NCBI GenBank assembly: GCA_030761205.1
Contig: JAULJL010000015.1
Span: 4,130,001-4,194,000 of the forward strand
Length of the DNA: 64,000 nt
From: Fremontodendron californicum
Taxonomy: Eukaryota > Streptophyta > Magnoliopsida > Malvales > Malvaceae
Direction: 5' to 3'
Shown piece by piece: positions 1 to 12,659 of the stretch (positions are counted from its first letter, which is position 1; each line of letters starts with the position of its first letter). A program made the position numbers and the translations under genes. The notes beneath the pieces are model-generated. The model ran no database searches. It was not told where the DNA came from and saw only the letters and a program-made list of their open reading frames with translations.

Positions 1-333
1 TTTTTTTTTAAATTTATTTTTGCAGTGCCTGCATTGTTGGTTCCCCCCTCACCTGTTACTTTGATGATTAGCTCAGGCTTGCTTTAAGGACTCGTGCAAT
101 GATTTTGGGGAATAAAAGTAAGCGAACTCGATCTTTGAGGGATATGCAACAGGAGATTTGCAGTTGGAAAGGGATTTCCAGCGTTTTAAAACGGAAAATT
201 CACTGTATGGCTGAAATTTAATTATAGTGTGCTGATTTTAACAATTTCGGCTCACTTTTATTTATTTTAACTTTTTAATTCAATCATGAACAGCCTCATG
301 ATATAAAGTTTCTGCTCTTGTGCTACTTACCAA
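1..333 (+). other. 5' flank and leader of the BED/hAT-like gene
   Basis: No coding potential is seen. A pyrimidine-rich stretch ending in TTTGCAG near base 25 looks like a splice acceptor, so bases from about 26 to 333 are probably a 5' untranslated exon of the next gene whose first exon lies outside the window. This is inference from splice-site appearance only. Confidence 0.4.
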
Positions 334-3300
334 ATGGTTGAAGAGAAGGCCCCACTTCGGTCCACAGGATATGTTGACCCTGGATGGGAGCATGGGATTG
401 CTCAAGATGAAAGGAAAAAGAAGGTTAAATGCAACTATTGTGGCAAAGTAGTCAGTGGTGGAATATTCAGATTGAAGCAACATTTGGCCAGATTGTCTGG
501 AGAAGTTACTCACTGTGAAAAGGTTCATGAAGAAGTATGCTTGAATATGAGAAAAAACCTGGAAGGATGCCGTTCTGGTCGAAAACGAAGGCAATCAGAA
601 TATGAACAGGCTGCTCTAAGTTTCCAATCTAATGAGTACAACGATGGAGAAGAAGCATCCGCAGGTTATAACCACAAAGGCAAGAAAGTGATGGGTGACC
701 AGAACTTGGTTATCAAGTTTACCCCTCTTCGATCATTAGGATATGTCGACCCAGGATGGGAATATTGTGTTGCTCAAGATGAAAAGAAGAAAAGAGTAAA
801 ATGCAACTATTGTGAAAAAATAATAAGTGGGGGCATAAATCGGTTTAAACAACATCTTGCTAGGATCCCTGGAGAAGTTGCATGTTGTGAAAAGGCGCCT
901 GAGGAGGTATATCTCAAAATCAAAGAAAACATGAAATGGCACCGTACTGGCAGAAGGCATAGAAAACCTGATATCAAGGAGATATCCACTTTCTACTTGC
1001 ACTCAGATAATGAGGATGAAGGTGGAGAGGAGGACAGGTATTTGCAATGTCTAAGTAAGGATATACTGGCTATTGATGATAAAGTTTCTGACAGTGACAT
1101 TAGAAATAATGTCAGAGGCAGATCTCCCTGTAGTAGTGGCAATGGTGCTGAGCTACTACTTAAAAGATCAAGACTGGATTCAGTATTTTTAAAGTCGCTA
1201 AAAAATCAGACATCAGCGCACTACAAACAAACAAGAGCAAAAATAGGGTTTGAGAAGAAAACTCGGAGGGAAGTGATAACTGCTATCTGCAAATTCTTTT
1301 ATCATGCAGGAATCCCTTCTAATGCAGCAAACTCTCCATATTTCCATAAAATGCTTGAACTGGTTGGTCAGTATGGGCAAGGTTTGCAAGGTCCGTCAAG
1401 TCAACTGATATCTGGCTGTTTCCTTCAGGAGGAGATTGCTAATATTAAGGAGTATTTAGCGGAGTTTAAGGCATCTTGGGCAATTACTGGTTGTTCTGTT
1501 ATGGTTGACAGTTGGAATGATGCACAGGGGAGGACGCTGATTAACTTTTTGGTCTCTTGCCCTCGTGGTGTTTATTTTCTCTCTTCTGTTGATGCAACTG
1601 ATATGATAGAAGATGCAGCTAATCTCTTCAAGTTGTTAGACAAAGCAGTGGATGAGGTTGGCGAGGAATATGTTGTCCAGGTTATATATCTTTACTATTG
1701 TTTCTCTGTGAAATCTACTTTTATATCTGTGTGTGTGCATTCTGCTGAGCTGTTTCCCTCATAACTTTCAAAGCAGGTGATCACTAGGAACACTTCGAGT
1801 TTCAGGAATGCTGGAAAGATGCTTGAAGAGAAAAGGAGAAATTTATTTTGGACGCCATGTGCTGTTTATTGCTTTGATAGACTGCTTGAGGATTTTGTGA
1901 ATATAAAATGGGTGGGAGAATGCATAGATAAAGCAAAAAAGGTTACAAGGTTTATTTATAACAATACCTGGTTGTTGAATTTTATGAAGAAAGAATTTAC
2001 GAAGGGACATGAACTTCTTAAGCCAGCTGTCACAAAGTTTGGCACTAATGTTTTCACTTTACAGAGTCTGTTTGACCAGAGGGTTAATCTTAAGAGAATG
2101 TTCCAATCAAATAGATGGCTTTCATCCCGCTTTTCCAAATTTGATGAAGGTAAAGAGGTTGAAAAAATTGTCTTAAATGTCACATTTTGGAAGAAAATAC
2201 AGTATGTAAAGAAATCCTTAGAACCAGTTGCTGAAGTTCTTCAAAAGATAGGTAGTGATGAAATCCAATCAATGCCATTTATCTATAATGACATGTGGAG
2301 AGCAAAGCTTGCAATTAAAGCCATTCATGATGATGATGTGCGTAAATATGGGCCTTTCTGGAGTGTGATTGACAGTAATTGGAGTTCATTGTTCCATCAT
2401 CCTCTTTATGTTGCGGCATACTTTCTCAATCCATCTTATCGATACCGCCCAGATTTTTTGATGGTACAAAACTATAAATACAGTGACTTGACCCTTATCT
2501 TTTCCTGATTGCCTGTTTTACCATGCTTAATTTTGAACTTTTTTTGTGTTGCTGAAGAATCCTGAAGTAATCCGTGGTCTAAATGAGTGTATTGTTCGAT
2601 TGGAGGCAGACAATGGGAAAAGGATTTCTTCATCCATGCAGGTAATGGTTTCTCATTTATGGTACATTTCACAGCCAACTGGCCCTCTTATCTGACTATG
2701 GATGCGTCTTGGTTTTTTTTTTCTTTCCTGCTGATGCTTTGATGTAATGTGATCAGATACCTGATTTTGTGTCAGCAAAAGCTGATTTTGGAACTGATTT
2801 GGCCATAAGCACTAGAAGTGAGCTTGACCCAGGTGATTCAACCAGGATCTTATGCACAGCCCTCTTTGCTCTAGGACATGTATTCAATAAATTCAATTCT
2901 TTTTTCAATATTTCCATGCAAAATTCATGTTAATTGAAATTTTGTGCAAATCGTTGTTTCATCATTAGCTTCATGGTGGCAACAACATGGGATAAGTTGC
3001 TTAGAGCTGCAACGAATTGCCATACGCATACTAAGCCTGACTTGTTCATCAATCGGATGTGAGCATACCTGGAGTGCATTTGATCAGGTTCACAGCAAAA
3101 GACGCAACTGTTTGTCTCAGAAGAGATTGAATGACCACGTCTATGTTCACTACAACTTGCGACTGAGAGAACGGCAACTAGGAAGGAAGCCTGATGATTT
3201 GGTTTCCTTTGACAGTGCCATGTTAGAAAGTGTATTAGATGACTGGCTTGTGGAGTCGGAGAAGCTAGCCATGCAAAAAGATGAGGTACCTTTCATTCCC

Positions 3301-3601
3301 ATTTAAATTGTTTTCATTAACTTAAGTCTTGAGAAATAACTACGTATTTTGAATTGAATAATTGCCAATTTTTAATGCTATTCCTGAATCATCTTATTTC
3401 CTGATTTAGGAGATCATTTATAATGAGGTGGGTCAATTTTGTGGAGATGATATGGATGAACATGAGAGTGAAGAAAAGAGACCTACAGGAATGGTCACTT
3501 TAGCTAGTTTGGTTGAACCATTAGATGTTAATCCTGTTGCTGGAGGTGTTACCACTGATGATGATGGTCTCGATTTTCTTGATGATGATTTGACGGATTA
3601 G
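334..3601 (+). CDS. Double BED zinc-finger, hAT transposase-derived protein (900 aa)
   Basis: Six exons by hand splicing: 334-1680, 1777-2463, 2558-2641, 2757-2832, 2969-3285 and 3410-3601. All junctions are GT-AG, phases fit, and the total is 2703 nt. Two BED-type zinc fingers begin at C33/C36 and C157/C160, each preceded by the family phrase GYVDPGWE. A DUF659/RNase H-like hAT core spans about 375-650, and the hAT C-terminal dimerisation region contains GCEHTWS (E763). The tail is acidic (DDDGLDFLDDDLTD). The architecture matches the plant 'hAT dimerisation domain-containing' proteins, regarded as host genes derived from transposases and presumably nuclear DNA-binding. Of the expected acidic triad, D392 (MVDSW) and E763 are present, but the second Asp is replaced by R453 (VITRN). 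Full length, conserved introns and no terminal inverted repeats argue for a domesticated gene rather than an active element. Target and role are unknown. Confidence 0.85.
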
Positions 3602-4410
3602 TTTATCTTCAATGTGGCTCATCAAATTTGCAGTAAGCCATGAGATACCTATTTCCAGTAACTGGATATTGATAGAAAAAAAAAAAAAAGTAATTTGATG
3701 TTGTCAAAGACCAATTCTTATATTGTAATTGTTGTGCCATATATCATTATGAAGGTATTAATATGTCATCAACATTATTTCAATTTTACTTCTCGTTTGA
3801 TGCCAATTCTTTAGTAGGCGTGCGAGCATCTGTCTGCATCAATCACCACAATTGGTACTATCTAGCTTATACCCTCTTCTTTGCATCATTATAGTTGCCC
3901 ATTTATTTTTCATCTTTTGGTACTTGATTGGTCAGTTATTTTGGATTTACTTTATTAAAACTTGTGTTATCTTGATGATGGTAATTGCTCTGCTTGATAT
4001 ATTGCAGCATTCTCTTTAAACTTTACAGCTCTTTTGTTTTAATATACTTTCTATAGGTTAGTCATCTGTTATCCTAAATCCTAAATTCCCACTAGATGGG
4101 ATTGGATCTAGTGGGTGAGCGCTTCTCTCTGCATCAATCACCATATTGGTACTATCTTAGCTTATAACCTCTTCTTTCTATCCTCACAACACCCATTCTT
4201 TCTTCTCTTACAACTCGGTGAGTTGGTATTTTTTGGATTTAATTTATTAAAATTGGTGTTATTTCAATGATAACAATCCTCTGCTTGATATATTGTAGCT
4301 TTCTCTTTCTACTTTCAGCCTCTCTTTTTTTTTCTTTAATTTACTTTTTATAGGATCTTCATCTTTTATCCTGAATTCTAGATTCCCACTAAATGGGATT
4401 GGATCTAATT
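3602..4410 (+). repeat. 3' flank with a ~297-bp tandem duplication
   Basis: Immediately 3' of the BED/hAT gene and probably partly its 3' UTR. Two diverged head-to-tail copies are visible, about 3814-4110 and 4111-4410. Both contain CTGCATCAATCACCA, TTGGTACTATCT, CTGCTTGATATATTG and GGGATTGGATCTA in the same order. No ORF of note. Confidence 0.75.
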
Positions 4411-4905
4411 AGTATAGATATCTACTGGTCAGAAAGTGGTGAAATATTAATCACTCAGACCTGGATGCCATTATTCTTGAACATAACTTGTAGATTGGAA
4501 TACTTGTATCTTCTTTATAATTACAATAGATGAGTGAAAAAATAGCAATAACAATTATTTTGACATGCTATTGAAATTCCACGTAATGATTATCACAGGT
4601 ACAGAAGGAGAAGGTTCAGTTTCAGGTATTTTTTGTTAGAAGGTATTAGTAACTATATTTTCTTTCTTTGTTTTGCTATTTAGACATTGTCTTTCTTCTT
4701 TAGCTATATATTCACACGTTGTGAGAACGAAAGTACCAAAGGCTCATGAGGGAAGAAGAAATCGTGCTTTGATTCAGATTCCTTTCCATCTTATTGTTCT
4801 GGGAACTACTGGACTTGGGGGATTAAATGCTACCAGGTAGCCAGCCCAGCAGCATGATGAGGATAGTCATTTTTTAAGCTGAATATCAGTACATTTTAGG
4901 GTCTA

Positions 4906-5058
4906 AATTTTATATATTAAATATTTAAAATTTATATATTAAATATTTAAAATTTTATATATTAAATATTTAAAATTTATATTTTTAACATTTTAATATT
5001 TATTTTACCTATTTGACGTTTAAAAATTTTATATATTAAATATTTAAAATTTATATTT
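4906..5058. repeat. AT-rich minisatellite (~26-bp unit)
   Basis: About three head-to-tail units of the form TTTATATATTAAATATTTAAAA occupy 4906-4985, and another unit lies at 5024-5058. Downstream, 5190-5290 holds short CGGTATCGATACG/CGGTACGGTAC motifs. There is no coding content. Confidence 0.8.
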
Positions 5059-5888
5059 GCATAAAAACATATATATGCATGTATTGGATGTATATTTGCA
5101 TGTGTATATAATATATATTTTATTAAGAAACTTGAAAATAGATTATACATATAGATATATGAAAAAATATTTAAAAAATTTTGGTAAACCCGAAACGGTA
5201 CATTGAAACACACCGGTATCGATACGTATCAGTATCAAAACAAAAATGATACATTTACCGGTACGGTACTGACTATAAAAAGCAAAAACAGGCATGACCT
5301 TCTCACAATCCATTCCTTCCCTGACTAAGGTTCCGAGCTGGAAATTATGCTGTTTTTGATGTGGTGTCAATATGCAAGCTTCAATTAATGTGAGCCATAG
5401 TCTGTATTGGATGTGCTATAAGTATGACACAGATTTCAATTATACCTTGACTGACCTTAAGCTGTTTAAAATTTTGACAAGCAAATAATATGATTTCTGT
5501 TGAGCCAATTTCTTATGTTCATGCATCCAATTCCAAGCATCTGATTAATATAGCTCATTTTGGCCACTAAGGTGATGATTGATGAACCTTGCAACGTGTA
5601 GTTGGGAAAGTTAAAAGTTTTGTTAAAAGCTATGTGTACTTTTAGATTGAAAGAAAAGAGTCCTTTTAAGCTCCAACGTATGACATAATAACACATTATA
5701 GATCCCAATAGCAAGGATAGCATTAGAATAATGCTAAATTGCCAAATTTTGTGTGTTTTAGGTCAAAGAGAAGTGAGTGGTGAATGGAGAAAATGTCGCC
5801 AATTTCTAATTCTGTAGACAAAGATAAGTTATTTATTCGACAAAAAAACAAAAAGTCCATGCATAAGGATGACTGAAACCGTGGAGAA

Positions 5889-5998
5889 AACTTTGATTTG
5901 CAAAGTCAATGGTCGTTCTATCAATTAATTCTTGGTTATCAACAACTTTGATTTGCAAAGTCATTGGTCGTTCTATCAATTAATTCTCAGTCATCAAT
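5889..5998. repeat. 55-bp tandem duplication
   Basis: Two adjacent copies of a 55-bp unit starting ACTTTGATTTGCAAAGTCA and containing GGTCGTTCTATCAATTAATT, with only a few mismatches. Intergenic. Confidence 0.85.
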
Positions 5999-8668
5999 GC
6001 CCTTGTAGATGCTGAAACTGCATCGGCCAATGGGCATCGACAAAAGGCTTTATATTATTGTTCGAAATTTTTGTTTTTGTTATGAAATTATTCCGTTTGA
6101 TTCAATAGTATTTTTAAATTTTGATAATGTTATATTATTTACAATATCGAAATTCGACCGATTGGAAAGAATATATTTTGGAAATATAACTTTTATGAGT
6201 TTATCTCATTTTTTATTTTCATTAAATAATTTTCGATCCATTTTATCCTTATAAATGAAACCAATTACAAAAAATACCAATCCAATTTTATTTCACTCAA
6301 TAATCTCTTTTTAACATTTTATTTGATAATCAGCTGCCCAAAAATTCTATTTTCATTTTCATTCCAAAACTCCGAAGAAAATCCACCACCACTTTCCCTC
6401 CGGCCTGAACTGCAGTTTCTTTTATACTTTCTTCAGTTAAAAAAAAAAAAAAATTTCTAAAACTTTAGTTTTAATTTCTGTGTTTTGTCGGTAAAAAAGT
6501 AAAATAAGTTATAAACTCTTTTTAACCCTTAATTTATACGTTGGTTTTCTTTATTGCTATGTAATTTTGTGTTTTGAAAGTTTGTTTTTCCGTTTTTGGA
6601 TGTGTGTTATATCTTTTTCGAGGATTTTGATTATTGGCGTTTATGGGTTCCGCTCAAAAAATGTTTTTGGGTTCTTATATATTGCTTTTCTGCTTCTGTA
6701 GCTTTGTGTTTCTATTTTTTGTTTGGCTTCATATGCTTCTTGTAATCAGTTTTTGTTATGTATGCACTAATAGTTTCGGTGTATTTGACGTTTATCACTT
6801 TGTCCCCTGTTCTTAGAAGATTTAAGGAAAATAGAAACATGGGTATAGAAAAAATGTTATCAGTTTCGTTTACATAATTTCCCACAGAATTAAGTTTTTA
6901 AGCGATAAGTAATCAGATTTGATGAGATAGTAGGTAATTTTATACAATGTTGAACCCTGTTTTAAAGTTGCATTCATTGTTGCTTAAAATATCACAATTC
7001 GATATCAGAGAATTCAACAGATGATAGATGAAAATGATTTAAGTTATTATCTTACAGTTTTTACGTTGATAATAATTATTATGCAAAATATAAAATGATA
7101 AGAGAATTATGTTTTTCACATAAATTATACAACTTAAAAGCTTTTCTAAAGATGAAATGCTTACCGTCGGAGGATATATTAACAAAGATACAAGATAATT
7201 TTGTCTTTACTTTGTCAAAAGAATTTAAGAGGAATTAAGTAATTGAGTAAATATAATCCCTATGGAGTATGGACTTTCTTTCGACTTAAACTCATCTAGA
7301 ATGTGTAGCTTTTTTTTACGATGACAGCTTGTACGGAGTTTGGCACTTCTTATATGTTGGCAGATTCATTTCATGGTCTATTTTTGTTGTTCATGTACTG
7401 CTTTTTTGAGATGGCATATTCTGACTTTGTGGAAATTGTTGTGACCTTAGGATGGTAAAAGAGCTGCTGCTCATGTTCCGAGGACCTGATAATCTGGTTC
7501 AAGTATGACCAAATAAGGTAATTTCTTTCTATGCTCCGGTGTGGAACTAAATCTGGAACATAGGGAATCCCCACTGATAGTATTTATGCAACCGCAAACT
7601 GTTTAGCACCAAAGAAATCGCAGGAGTTGACCTCCCAGAATACAAATTGCTGCTACTAGCCAAGCCAGGTTTAACTTCAATCAATGTAAAAACATTTTCA
7701 AGTATGTACTTAATGGAATTAAGGATACAACCATTTCCATTGTAAAATACAAAAGATTCAAGCTAATACATTAAGTTGATAGTTATGCCCATGTGAGTTT
7801 GGCTCATAAATGCTTAAACTAATTACACTGTATTGCCAGGAATAAGGCCTCCCTAATCATACTTCCATGATATGAATTGATTGCCAAGCGCTTAGCAACC
7901 TCCAAACAATGAAAATTTCCAACATGAGAATACTTTGAAAGCTTTGATAAAGTCCATGGTTGCTTCAGTCTTTGCCACTTTTGTCATATCCATCACTATT
8001 AAGAACCTATTATGCAGCAATTGACCAAGAAACTGTCCAACAGGATCAGGAAGCCTCACTACATCTTCAAAAGATTCCATAAGAGTCTGATGATATGGGT
8101 GGAGATAGATACTGCAGATGGTATATACAAGCTGAAACTAGACCCAAGCTCATAAAGCAACATGGAATATCTGCTGAAACATAAAGATTACCACTATCCC
8201 AAAGCAGTAAAATTCTGAACATATTGCGCTGGAGAGAAGAAAGCCTTTAGCATATAACTAATTAAGCAATACCAGCAACAACCAAACATATTAGGGATAG
8301 CTTGTAATATACCAAATCCACATGGACGCAGAGAATGAACCTTATTACTCAACTCTGCCCCCTGATCCTGATAATTTCCGTCTTCATCTTAAACTTTTTT
8401 TCCCCTTCTGCAGCTCCCCATTATCGTCTTGCAGCAATAAAGATAAAAGGAAAAACAAAATAAAAACATGAAAAGATAAAAGGCCTATTCCTACTTACTT
8501 TTGTCATGATCCAAATATCACAGTCCGCCACTAGTTTTCTTGATACTTGATGATTGTATTTTTTGCCAAAGTGACCCTTGTTTCTTACCCCTAATTCTCC
8601 AAACACAATTCTTACCATCTTTCACCACCTTAGGGCCACTTTCAGCACCAAAACCACTATTCATCAGG
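5999..8668. other. Intergenic region, possibly with decayed or non-coding transcription units
   Basis: No ORF was recognised as a protein gene. 6370-6440 and 7320-8660 have a more balanced, exon-like base composition than the surrounding AT-rich DNA. A 62-codon minus-strand ORF at 7892-8080 contains LPDPVGQ but could not be matched to a family. The part nearest 8669 should include the 3' UTR of the NYN gene. Whether the rest is transcribed cannot be told from sequence. Confidence 0.35.
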
Positions 8669-11016
8669 TCAAGCAGCAGTTCCAGCACCCATTTCTGTTA
8701 TACTCTCTGGAAGGGTGACTGTAATTGGTTGCCATCCTGACTGATGATGTATAATCCATTTCTTCATGGCAATTATCATATTCAAGATCTGGAGAGCATC
8801 ACCTAAAGCAAATTCTTCCAAACATGCCTTTCTTAATGCCAAAGCCGCTTCATATCTGCAGAGTTGATAACAAACTTAAGCTAGGGAATCACCCTATAAA
8901 ACCTAGGACCAATTAAAAAAGGGAAAACAAGAGAAACAGAGAGGAGATCATCAAGCATAATTACCTGCATTGAGAAGCCATCATTGCTGATTGTCCAGCA
9001 GGGGATGATAAAAACTTTTGTATTCCATCCCACGTTGTCTTCGAGTACTGATTAGGATTCCCACCAATAGGATTGACACACTTCCAGAGTTTCTCATTTC
9101 TTCCAACATACAACTGCACTGCACCTAAACTTTGCTTCAATACCATATGTTGCTCAACTGCACTATCCAAAGCCTTCCTTACATCAGTATTGCGGTGTTT
9201 TGGATCTCCATAACGAATGCAATCAGTAATGTTTGCTTCAGTAGGCATAATTTTTTCAATTTTCAGTGTGTTTAATGCAAGTAAGATAACACCAATAAGA
9301 CCTTGCACATATTCAGATGGTGGTGAGCGTCCTTGAGCTCCCCAAGTGCCATTGCTAGGAGAACTAGAAATTGCTGAGGATGATGGAGGCGGAAATTCAG
9401 GACCACGTGGATACCTATTACTAACGTGCTGACTTGTTTGGCCACTGTGCAACACATGGCTCTTTTGTGGTACATTTAGGCCACCTTGATTAGGCAATGA
9501 CTCGATAGAGCTTGTTTTAAACTCTTCTCCAATTCGATGAGGAAAATTAGAAGGATTTTGAGCATAGGTGGAGTGTTGAGAGAGATTTAACTTACCAATA
9601 TCAGGCATATTTGAGAGTGGGGGCAAAAATCTAGGCCCCTCCACTCTAGGAGGCATTGGGCGGAAACCATGATTTTGTGCATTAGGGGGTAGCAAATTAT
9701 CTTGTGCAGGAGCTGGTTGCAGAGGAAGGTTATTCGGCCTCAATGAATGAGGATGATGATTCTGATGGATGCCCATGAAATTGCCATTGTTACTCCCTGA
9801 AAGGTCGGGATTGCTAGGAAAGAAGTTTGGAGTAGACTTGCTTGCAGAGACAGCAGGCTCACTGCCACCAAAAAACTCATGCGGTGCTTTTTTAAATGAC
9901 ATTGCCTGAGGATACTCTGGCTGGTAAGAGTATCCATTGTTCATATTTTCTTGAATGGTAGTTGTTGGCACGCTAGAGGCTCTTGATATGCTTGGCTGAT
10001 TGGGGGCTTTCCTGATATATTTCCCTCTATATTTGCTATCACCATTTCTTCCAGCATTAGAAACATTTTGATTCCCCAACGTACCATTTTCAGAACTAAA
10101 AACCATCGGTTGACTATACTGAACCATTTCAGGAATCGGGTTATACAGCGTTTCAGGGTTAAAACTATTGTGACCATTAGCAAGTTTAGTCGATTCACCA
10201 CTCGAAAGAGGAGGACCACCAGCCGAAAGACTCATCCAAAGCCATACACTCTTGGCCGCAGCAACAAGGGGTGCGGATGCCTTCAGAGGCTGCGCCAAAA
10301 GAATATTATATCTCCTCATACGTAACTGATGAAGCGCATTCGAAAAATCTCTATCGCCAGAAATCAACAGATAATTCGCGGGAGCAGGATTATCTACTGC
10401 CCAAAACAGCATATCAACTAGAATCTTTTTATCACTCGCATCTTTCACACCTGGCTCATATATAAACCTCAATTAATCAACAACCTTTTTTTCTATAACA
10501 TCTTAATTTTAATTTCAAGATAAAAAGATAAAACCCTCGATCGGAGCACAGTAAACGTTTTTTTAAGATCAGTAAAAAAAATCTAAATTTGTAGAAGATT
10601 ACCGTAACGCCTCCTAATCATTGCAAAATTAACACAATATAAAGCAATGATTCAAGCTTGATTTACTATTATTATTAAGAAACGAAGTTAGGGATCTTGA
10701 TTAGGTTACCGGCGGGGACATGATTGAGTGCGATGCCGGTGCTTGAAAGCGCCTGCTGTACAGAAGAAGGAATACGATTGGTGTCGCCGTAGGCGGAGAT
10801 GGAAACGGGCCCACAGTAGTTCATCTTAACCAGCGCCGAACTAATGTTCTGCGCGATCGCGTGCGGGTCGCAGTGTTTAGGGACCTGGCAGTTCTCTATG
10901 TCCCACCAAACCGACGTCTTCGCCGCAACGTACTGAGATTCAGCCGCGCCTCCACCGTAGGGTGGGGCTGCCGCGGCTGCCGTGGTGGTGATTGCTCCGG
11001 TTACATCTCCTCCCAT
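8669..11016 (-). CDS. NYN-domain putative RNase (MARF1/limkain-b1-like), 659 aa
   Basis: Three exons read from high to low coordinate: 11016-10710, 10450-8965 and 8855-8669, with GT-AG junctions and 1980 nt in total. An Ala/Gly-rich N-terminus of about 30 residues is followed by a NYN domain at about 33-170. The acidic positions of the PIN-like fold are visible: WDIEN (D39), DASDKK and SGDRDFS. The middle (about 180-480) is Pro/Asn/Ser-rich low complexity. The C-terminal part (about 482-660) contains a compact predicted helical region that resembles an OST-HTH/LOTUS-type winged helix; that last assignment is inference. Relatives are RNA-binding or RNA-degrading proteins, so a role in RNA turnover is likely but not shown. 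The start is the ATG followed by GGDVTG at the 5' end of the GC-rich first exon. Confidence 0.85.
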
Positions 11017-11280
11017 GTGTGGCGCACGATAGATTGATAAAAGTAATTAGGCGCAGGATAGCATCTAACAAATTTGTGTTTTGATCGTTTGCTTCCCTTC
11101 CCTTCCCTTTGCTTTGCTCTGATCTTCTCTTTGTAGGGCTTTCTTATATTATTTTTCTTATTCTTCTTTGGAGTGAGTCGTAAAGACTAAAGATGATGAA
11201 TTTCTTCTTTGCTTTGCTTTGCTTTGCTTTGCTTTGCTTTTGCTTTAGTGTAGTTTAGTTTAGTTAGGCGGAGGATCTAA
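11017..11280 (-). promoter_or_regulatory. 5' leader/promoter of the NYN gene with (GCTTT)n microsatellite
   Basis: A pentanucleotide repeat GCTTT, read on the plus strand, runs about 11206-11246 roughly 190 bp upstream of the start codon. On the gene's own strand it is AAAGC. Shorter CCCTT-type repeats lie at 11090-11115. No TATA box could be assigned with confidence. Confidence 0.5.
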
Positions 11281-12650
11281 TATAAACAAGAAGGGGGTTT
11301 TGCTGGATTTACTTTTCTAACCCTTTGTTTACGCAGGGGGACGGACTTGGAATATAATGTACAGTCAACGCGGCATTAAAAAGTCTTCTTTTCTTTTTTC
11401 TAATTAACGCGGCACTAAGTTAACTGCACGAATTATTACTAGTTGAAATTGAAAGCACCAAAACGTGGGGCGAGGGACAATGGACTACGAAGACTATCCT
11501 CGTCTTCTGTCTATTTTTTCTTTCTTTTAACTTTTATTCTTTTTATATATATATATATATATATACATATCGTACTATATTTTTTTTTCACTATTTATTG
11601 ATTTATTCATTGCTTGGATCTTGCATAATCTTTTGCATTTCTTTTTTCTTTTTTTCTTTTGGACAACTTTTTTTCTTTTTGCCTCTCTTAACACTTAAGT
11701 CTTGACCTAACAAAATCTAGTATTTTTGTTTTCATTTTAAAGTTAGGGAACTTGTTTGAAATAATTTAAACATTTAAGTAATATTAAATTGAACCAAATT
11801 TTGAAGTTTTTTTTTTTTTCTTTTTAAGAAATTTGATTGAAAAAATAATCAATAAGAGAAATTGTATAAAACTCTCCAATTTAAAATTAAAAAAATATTA
11901 ATCAATATCTAATGATAATTACAATGATATTTATAAAAAAATATTTCACTAATAAATGCTCTGAGAACATCTGTTAAGATTAGTTAAATTATTCTTTATA
12001 CTAATACCCTTATATTTAGTACAATACTTTATAATTAATTTGATATTTTTAATGCACTAAAAATTATAAATTACCTAATATAATAATTTTAAAAACATTC
12101 GTTAACAAACTCTTATAATTGAATCACTGGCAAGTCATAATGGTGAGAAGTTAATTTGCTATTGTTCCCAATAATAAAAATAATAATAGTAATAATTTAT
12201 ACTAATTATAAAGATTTTTATTGAGTTGACGACACGAATTAAGTCACACCAACTCAATTAAAGAAATTACATAAAATTCAAATTCAAATTATAATAATAA
12301 TAAAATAAAAATTAGGTATTTAAGTCTTTTAATATTTAAAAAGTAACTATCACTAAAAAAACTACTCATTCTTTTTTTAATGTCTTTTATTTTTTTTTAA
12401 AAAAAACTAATTTTTTAACTTATTATTTTTTTAATATATAATAATTTTCTCATCACAGTGCACAAAATTCTAGTAACAATAGTCTCCCAACTCCTAATAT
12501 AATAATAAGACTACACACATTCATTCCTGATTTATTTATATTTATATTTATAGTATAGTAGTATTAAACTATTATTATTAATATAAAAAAAGGTTTAAAT
12601 GTTCACCTAATCAGCTAAGGATTAAGATTTAAATTATAGCCGACAAAGGA
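11281..12650. other. AT-rich intergenic DNA with one dispersed-repeat copy
   Basis: No gene seen. A (TA)n tract is at about 11544-11564. 12212-12300 contains GAGTTGACGACACGAATTAAG then ACACCAACTCAATTAAAG, a diverged member of the dispersed family described at 54960-55800. 11970-12120 is weakly similar to the short MITE at 24530-24712. Confidence 0.5.
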
Positions 12651-12659
12651 AAAGCTTTT

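Noticed and set aside
217..219. DFD in place of DFG in the PTI1-like kinase (residue numbers given) as evidence of a dead kinase
   Set aside because: DFD within ADFDLSNQAP is the normal form in the PTI1-like family, whose members are reported active; not a defect here.
7892..8080. 62-codon minus-strand ORF with LPDPVGQ as a dehydrogenase or reductase fragment
   Set aside because: One short phrase is not enough for a family call; no neighbouring exons continued the similarity.
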